From the NCBI GenBank assembly GCA_012719745.1, contig JAAXZS010000163.1:1-46483 (forward strand): 46,483 nucleotides of DNA. Direction: 5' to 3'. Source of the stretch: Clostridiales bacterium. Lineage in GTDB: Bacteria; Bacillota; Clostridia; Oscillospirales; Oscillospiraceae. Made by a program: the position numbers and the translations under genes. Numbering within the stretch: position 1 is the stretch's first letter; each line of letters begins with the position of its first letter. Below, one piece after another: positions 42,103 to 46,483 of this stretch. Below the pieces are notes generated by a model. It did no database searches. It was not told where the DNA came from and was given only the letters and a program-made list of their open reading frames with translations.

Positions 42103-44067
42103 TTAGCAGAGCTTGGCACCGGCGGGAACAGCGTCGTCAAGCAGCAGCAAATGCAGCTTTTCCTCGCCCTTTTCCTTGTGCACGGCAGAGATCAGCATAC
42201 CGCAGGAGGGAATACCCATCATCTTCCGAGGCGGCAGGTTCAAAATGGCAACCGCCGTCTTGCCCACCAGCTCCTCCGGCTCATAGTACTTGTGAATGCC
42301 GGAGAGAATCACCCGGTCGGTACCGGAGCCGTCATCCAGCACAAACTTGAGCAGCTTGTCGCTCTTTTTCACAGCCTCGCAGCTCTTGATTTTTACTGCC
42401 CGGAAATCGGACTTCAGGAAGGTGTCGAAATCCACATTTTCTTCCACATACGGCTCCACCTCCAACGCAGGCAGAGCAGCCTTTTTCTGTGCTTCCTGAA
42501 TGGCATTAAGTTCTTCCAGCGCTTTTTCGGCATCCACACGGGGGAAGATGGCCTCACCCTTGTGAACGGACACGTCTGCACAAAGGGATCCCCACTTGTC
42601 GGCGCCATCCCAGGTGCGACAGCCCTCGCAGGCGCCAATCTGGTCAAAAATCTTCTCACAGCTCTGGGGGATAAAGGGCAGAAGCAACACGGTGCAGATG
42701 CGGATGGTCTCCAGCAGGTTATACATCACCGTGGCCAGACGCACCTTTTTGCTCTCATCCTTGGCAAGAGCCCATGGGGTGTTCTCGTCAATATACTTGT
42801 TGGCCCGGTCAATGACCTTAAAAATCTCCTCCAGACCATTTTGAAACTGGAAAGCCTCCATCTGCTTTTCATAGCGCTCCCGCAAAGTGGAGGCCAGCTT
42901 CTTCAGCTCGCAGTCACCATCCGTATCTTCCCGCTCTGTGGGTAGCTTTCCGTCAAAGTACTTTTCCACCATGGCGGTGGTACGGGACACCAGATTGCCC
43001 AGGTCGTTGGCAAGGTCAATGTTGATGGTGTTGATGAGCAGCTCATTGGAAAAATTACCGTCGGTGCCGAAGGGGAAAGTACGCAGCAGGAAAAACCGCA
43101 GGGCGTCTACGCCGAACTTTTCCGCCAGGATATAGGGATCCACCACATTACCCTTGGATTTGGACATCTTGCCGCCATCCATCACCAGCCAACCGTGGCC
43201 GTAGACGTGCTTGGGCAGGGGCATTTCCATGCTCATCAGCATGGCAGGCCAGATAATGGAATGGAACCGGACAATTTCCTTGCCCACAAAGTGGACGTCT
43301 GCCGGCCAGTATTTGTCATAATCGTGATATTTTTCATTAAGAAAACCCAGAGCGGTGGTGTAGTTAAAGAGGGCATCCACCCACACATACACCACATGAC
43401 CCGGATCAAAGTCCACGGGAATGCCCCAGTTAAAGCTGGTGCGGGACACACACAGATCGTCAAGGCCGGGCTTGATGAAGTTGTTCACCATCTCGTTGAC
43501 GCGGGTGCGGGGCTGCAGAAAATCGGTATCCTCCAGCAGGTGCTGCACACGGTCAGCATACTTGGACAGGCGGAAGAAATAGGCCTCCTCCTCGGCGTCC
43601 TTCACCTCCCGGCCGCAGTCGGGGCACTTGCCGTCCACCAGCTGGCTTTCCGTCCAGAAGGATTCGCAGGGGGTGCAGTATTTACCTTTGTAGGTACCCT
43701 TGTAAATGTCGCCCTTTTCATACATCTTGCGGAAGATCTTCTGCACGGCCTCCACATGGTAATCGTCGGTGGTGCGAATAAAGCGGTCATTGGAGATGTT
43801 CATCAGCTTCCACAGATCCCGCACACCCTTTTCGCCGTCCACGATTTTGTCCACAAACTCCTTGGGTGTCACACCGGCCTCCTTGGCCTTTGTCTCAATC
43901 TTCTGACCGTGCTCGTCCGTTCCGGTAAGGAACATCACGTCGCAACCGGTGAGACGCTTGTAGCGGGCCATGGCGTCGGCCGCCACGGTGCAGTAGGTGT
44001 GGCCAATGTGCAGCTTGTCGGAGGGGTAATAAATCGGCGTTGTGATATAAAATTTCTTCTGTTCCAT
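42103..44067 (-). CDS. metG: Methionyl-tRNA synthetase
   Basis: Charges tRNA-Met. The 654-residue product has TTPIYYPSDKLHIGHTY (HIGH motif), a zinc knuckle with CTPC and CPDC, the MetG WVDALFNY region, KMSKSKGN, the anticodon-binding helices, and a C-terminal EMAP-II-like tRNA-binding domain (DFRAVKIKSCEAV, LSGIHKYYEPEELVGK, about residues 550-654). This is the Bacillus-type long form. ATG 44067 is best spaced from AAGGAG; ATG 44070 and 44088 are in frame. It is controlled by the T-box directly upstream. Confidence 0.98.
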   Translation of the reverse strand: MEQKKFYITTPIYYPSDKLHIGHTYCTVAADAMARYKRLTGCDVMFLTGTDEHGQKIETKAKEAGVTPKEFVDKIVDGEKGVRDLWKLMNISNDRFIRTTDDYHVEAVQKIFRKMYEKGDIYKGTYKGKYCTPCESFWTESQLVDGKCPDCGREVKDAEEEAYFFRLSKYADRVQHLLEDTDFLQPRTRVNEMVNNFIKPGLDDLCVSRTSFNWGIPVDFDPGHVVYVWVDALFNYTTALGFLNEKYHDYDKYWPADVHFVGKEIVRFHSIIWPAMLMSMEMPLPKHVYGHGWLVMDGGKMSKSKGNVVDPYILAEKFGVDALRFFLLRTFPFGTDGNFSNELLINTINIDLANDLGNLVSRTTAMVEKYFDGKLPTEREDTDGDCELKKLASTLRERYEKQMEAFQFQNGLEEIFKVIDRANKYIDENTPWALAKDESKKVRLATVMYNLLETIRICTVLLLPFIPQSCEKIFDQIGACEGCRTWDGADKWGSLCADVSVHKGEAIFPRVDAEKALEELNAIQEAQKKAALPALEVEPYVEENVDFDTFLKSDFRAVKIKSCEAVKKSDKLLKFVLDDGSGTDRVILSGIHKYYEPEELVGKTAVAILNLPPRKMMGIPSCGMLISAVHKEKGEEKLHLLLLDDAVPAGAKLC

Positions 44068-44136
44068 CATATTCTCCTTTTCCGCCACCCCGAATGGAAG
44101 AGCGGCCTTTGAAATTGTAATATCCCCGGGGCAAAA

Positions 44137-44172
44137 TAAAAATCGCCCCGACTTTTTGTCAAGGGCGATTTA
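44137..44172 (-). terminator. T-box-controlled terminator
   Basis: AATCGCCC and GGGGCGATT arms followed, leftward, by TTTATTTT. The 5' arm overlaps the region downstream of the T-box sequence, so antitermination would disrupt it. Confidence 0.88.
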
Positions 44173-44405
44173 AAAAAATCGCGGTACCACCTTGCTTCGC
44201 CGCCTTCTTGCGAAAGGTGGCCTTACGGAGTACATCCATACTCCCGCGCTGTGACGGGCGCTCCCGTCGCGGCCTAAAGAACTCTCTCAGCCGCGCGGCT
44301 CCGGGGCCATGTTCACCGATTTTCTCCGCGTCCGCTCTCACCCTGCCGGACTCTCTTACAGCGGTTTCCGTCGGTTACTCTCCCCATCCTTGCCTTTTCT
44401 ATTTG
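44137..44405 (-). ncRNA. T-box leader, methionine-specific
   Basis: Read leftward, the leader has Stem I with GAGAGTAACCGA on the 5' side and TCGGTGAACATGG on the 3' side. The specifier loop carries AUG (44310-44308), the Met codon, followed by a purine as usual. AGAGAG elements follow. The T-box AAGGTGGTACCGCG (44193-44180) has the UGGU that pairs with an uncharged ACCA end (A73, as in tRNA-Met). The terminator at 44137-44172 completes it. Uncharged tRNA-Met should turn metG on. Confidence 0.95.
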
Positions 44406-44418
44406 CCTGTTACTGGTT

Positions 44419-44447
44419 ATCATAATCCGTTTTTTAATTATTGTCAA
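44419..44447 (-). promoter_or_regulatory. Promoter of the T-box-metG transcript
   Basis: Read leftward: TTGACA (44447-44442), 17 bases, TATGAT (44424-44419). Confidence 0.85.
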
Positions 44448-44475
44448 TAAAAGTGTTTGGTTTTCTCAATATTTC

Positions 44476-44484
44476 TGCTATAAT
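44476..44484 (+). promoter_or_regulatory. Extended -10 promoter of xth
   Basis: TG-C-TATAAT, 38 bases before the gene; it lies back to back with the metG promoter. Confidence 0.65.
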
Positions 44485-44521
44485 GGAGCGAAACAACACC
44501 CTTTTACAGGAGGATTATCCC

Positions 44522-45277
44522 ATGAAACTGGTTTCCTGGAACGTTAATGGCCTGCGTGCCTGTCTGGGCAAGGGCTTTTTGGATTTTGTCGCGCAGGAGG
44601 ACCCCGATGTGATCTGCCTGCAGGAGACGAAGATGCAGCCGGAGCAGGCGGATTTTGAGTTGCCGGGCTACAGCCGCTTCTGGAACAGTGCTGATAAAAA
44701 AGGATACTCCGGCACGGCCGTTTTTACCAGACAGAAGCCTCTGTCCGTGGTCTGTGACTTTGGCTCGGAGGAGCATCGTCACGAGGGCCGTGTCATTACA
44801 GCGGAATATCCGGCTTTTTACCTGGTGTGCTGCTATACCCCCAACAGCCAGGATGGGCTCAAACGCCTGCCCTATCGGATGCAGTGGGAGGATGATCTGC
44901 GGGACTATCTGTGCCAGCTGGACGCGGTAAAGCCGGTGGTGTACTGCGGCGACCTCAATGTGGCCCACGAAGAAATCGACATTAAAAACCCAAAATCAAA
45001 CCGGCAGAATCCCGGTTTTTCGGACGCCGAGCGAGCGAAGATGACCGATTTGCTATCCTCCGGTTTTGTGGACACTTTCCGCCGTCTCAATCCCGACACG
45101 ACGGGGGCTTATTCCTGGTGGAGCTACCGATTTCACGCCCGGGAGAACAACGCCGGCTGGCGAATTGACTACTTTATTGTATCCGAGCGGCTCTTTAAAT
45201 ATGTAAGCGACTCCAAGATTCTTGCCGATGTGACAGGCAGCGACCACTGCCCGGTGGAACTTCTTTTACAGGCATAA
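44522..45277 (+). CDS. xth: Exodeoxyribonuclease III / AP endonuclease
   Basis: Repairs abasic sites and trims 3' ends. The 251-residue product is full length for the ExoIII family: KLVSWNVNGLRA, CLQETKMQ (metal Glu), GYSGTAVFTR, VCCYTPNSQ, YCGDLNVAHEEID (Asp, Asn) and TGSDHCPVELLL (Asp, His). ATG 44522 follows AGGAGG; the in-frame extension to 44441 runs through the promoter. It is a single gene, convergent with buk. Confidence 0.97.
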   Translation: MKLVSWNVNGLRACLGKGFLDFVAQEDPDVICLQETKMQPEQADFELPGYSRFWNSADKKGYSGTAVFTRQKPLSVVCDFGSEEHRHEGRVITAEYPAFYLVCCYTPNSQDGLKRLPYRMQWEDDLRDYLCQLDAVKPVVYCGDLNVAHEEIDIKNPKSNRQNPGFSDAERAKMTDLLSSGFVDTFRRLNPDTTGAYSWWSYRFHARENNAGWRIDYFIVSERLFKYVSDSKILADVTGSDHCPVELLLQA

Positions 45278-45309
45278 AAAATAGGACTGCCAAAGGCAGT
45301 CCTATTTTT
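45277..45309. terminator. Bidirectional terminator between xth and buk
   Basis: Fifteen-base perfect arms (45277-45291 and 45295-45309) around AAA, with A and T runs. Confidence 0.93.
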
Positions 45310-45319
45310 ATTTGATTTC

Positions 45320-46387
45320 TCAGTAGGTCTGCAGCTTCTCCTCGCCGTTGAGAACGCGAAGTGCGCCCTGAGCAAGGGACAGCATCTCATCCTCGCCGGG
45401 ATAGGTCGTAACAGGAGCGATCCAGCCGATATACTCGGTCAGCGCATCCACCGTCTCCTTACCGTAGGCAATGCCGCCCGTAAGAATAATCTGATCAATC
45501 TTGCCCTTCAGGCACGCGGACAACGCGGCAATCTCCTTGGCAATCTGGTAATGGAAAGCATCCACCACTTCGGTGACCTTTTTGTCGCCCTTGTTCATGG
45601 CGTCAATAAGGTCACGCATATCGGTGGAACCGGTGTAGGCCACCAAACCACCGCGGCCGGTGATCATCTTACGAATCTCGCCTTCCGTGTATTTGCCGCC
45701 AAAACACAGATCCACCAGCTGGTTGCAGGGAAGGGACCCGGTGCGCTCAGGGGTGAAGGGGCCTTCGCCGTCCAGCGCGTTGTAGGTATCAATCACTTCA
45801 CCGTGGCAGTGGGCACCCACGGAAATACCGCCGCCCATATGGCAGACGATCAGGTTCAGCTCATCATACTTCTTGCCCACTTCCTTGGCGTAGCGGCGTG
45901 CCACAGCCTTCTGGTTCAGGGCGTGGAACTTGCTCTGGCGCTCAATGATAGGCAGGCCGGAGTACTTGGCAATGGACATCATTTCATCCACCGTGGGGGG
46001 ATCCACAACGAAAGAGGGAATTCCCAGCTCGTCACCGATCTCCTTGCCAATCAGTGCGCCCAGGTTGGCAGCGTGCTGACCCTGTACACCTTTGCGGGAA
46101 TCAGCCAGCAGCTCGGGTGTGGTGGCATAGGTGCCCCCATGAATGGGCTTGAGCAGACCGCCCCGGCAGGAAACGGCATTCAGGGTGGACATGTCGAAAT
46201 GTTCCTTTTTCAGCGAATCCAGAATGATTTGCTTGCGGAAATCCTTCTGATCGGGAATGGTAGCAAACTTGGCGATCTCCTCTGCGGGATGACGGAGCGT
46301 CTCGGACAGAATTTCCTTTTCATTCTCATAAACGCTGATCTTGGTGGACGTGGAACCGGGATTAATAATCAGAATCTTGTAAGACAT
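45320..46387 (-). CDS. buk: Butyrate kinase
   Basis: Interconverts butyryl phosphate + ADP and butyrate + ATP, the last step of one butyrate route. The 355-residue product has the acetate/butyrate kinase motifs: ILIINPGSTSTKISVY, AVSCRGGLLKPI, VVDPPTVDEM, LIVCHMGGGISVGAH, RTGSLPCNQL and ILTGGIAYGKETVD. Length fits Buk rather than acetate kinase (about 400). ATG 46387 follows AAGGAGG. It has its own promoter, so the usual partner ptb need not be directly upstream; whether it lies beyond the window edge is not visible. Confidence 0.96.
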   Translation of the reverse strand: MSYKILIINPGSTSTKISVYENEKEILSETLRHPAEEIAKFATIPDQKDFRKQIILDSLKKEHFDMSTLNAVSCRGGLLKPIHGGTYATTPELLADSRKGVQGQHAANLGALIGKEIGDELGIPSFVVDPPTVDEMMSIAKYSGLPIIERQSKFHALNQKAVARRYAKEVGKKYDELNLIVCHMGGGISVGAHCHGEVIDTYNALDGEGPFTPERTGSLPCNQLVDLCFGGKYTEGEIRKMITGRGGLVAYTGSTDMRDLIDAMNKGDKKVTEVVDAFHYQIAKEIAALSACLKGKIDQIILTGGIAYGKETVDALTEYIGWIAPVTTYPGEDEMLSLAQGALRVLNGEEKLQTY

Positions 46388-46452
46388 CTTGTTTTTCCTC
46401 CTTGCTTGTTTGTTGCTATCTTTATTTTATTGTAAACATACAGCCGCTAATT

Positions 46453-46481
46453 ATTATACAAAACCGGAGAGCCTCTGTAAA
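46453..46481 (-). promoter_or_regulatory. Promoter of buk
   Basis: Read leftward: TTTACA (46481-46476), 17 bases, TATAAT (46458-46453). Confidence 0.72.
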
Positions 46482-46483
46482 TA

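Noticed and set aside
44159..44341. Leftward 60-codon frame upstream of metG
   Set aside because: Lies entirely within the T-box leader RNA.

Overview
The window reads as chromosomal DNA from a spore-forming, anaerobic, probably gut-dwelling member of the Clostridia (Oscillospirales-like; genus not resolved). The evidence is a SpoIIP sporulation autolysin, butyrate kinase, pyruvate phosphate dikinase, a T-box in front of metG, the holB-ricT gene pair, strong AGGAGG ribosome sites with some GTG and TTG starts, and moderate G+C genes separated by AT-rich gaps. I see no phage, insertion sequence, CRISPR array, rRNA or tRNA. Most convergent gene pairs end in a shared intrinsic terminator hairpin.

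Layout. 0.2-3.6 kb: two type I glyceraldehyde-3-phosphate dehydrogenase genes flank a HutC-type GntR regulator; the second enzyme lacks the Asp that normally selects NAD. 4-9.3 kb: an O-antigen-ligase-like membrane protein, truA, a GNAT protein, a small HAD protein, a DtxR/MntR regulator and an Sfp-type phosphopantetheinyl transferase. 9.5-12.1 kb: a Gfo/Idh/MocA oxidoreductase, a ROK sugar kinase and a DUF1648 membrane protein in one operon. 12.1-17.5 kb: a DUF3783 protein, galE, a GHMP (galactokinase-like) kinase, and, divergently, an AraC regulator and a phosphohexomutase. 17.5-19.2 kb: a self-regulated PadR-DUF2812 pair.

19.2-26.9 kb is the clearest metabolic module. A sugar ABC importer (binding lipoprotein, two permeases), a 67-residue membrane protein and a GH112 galacto-N-biose/lacto-N-biose phosphorylase form one leftward operon. 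Divergent from it are an AraC regulator and nagB. Imported Gal-beta-1,3-HexNAc would be split to Gal-1-P plus GlcNAc or GalNAc. GalE, the mutase, the kinases and NagB supply most later steps, but no galT or nagA is in the window.

27-37.9 kb: an SGNH lipoprotein with a membrane partner, ppdK, holB-ricT, a Cof-type HAD phosphatase, a YtrA-type GntR regulator with an ABC exporter and a papain-like-fold protein, and guanine deaminase behind a guanine-class purine riboswitch. 38-46.5 kb: spoIIP, tatD, an ABM-domain protein, a sodium:solute symporter, metG behind a Met-specific T-box, exodeoxyribonuclease III and butyrate kinase.

The strongest regulatory finds are the guanine riboswitch with unusual loops, the AUG-specifier T-box, and a 12-bp inverted repeat laid over the padR promoter. 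I found no convincing wholly new system. The most unusual items are the paired GAPDH genes of probably different cofactor preference, the Arg/Gly-rich tail on RicT, and the GH112 import locus.
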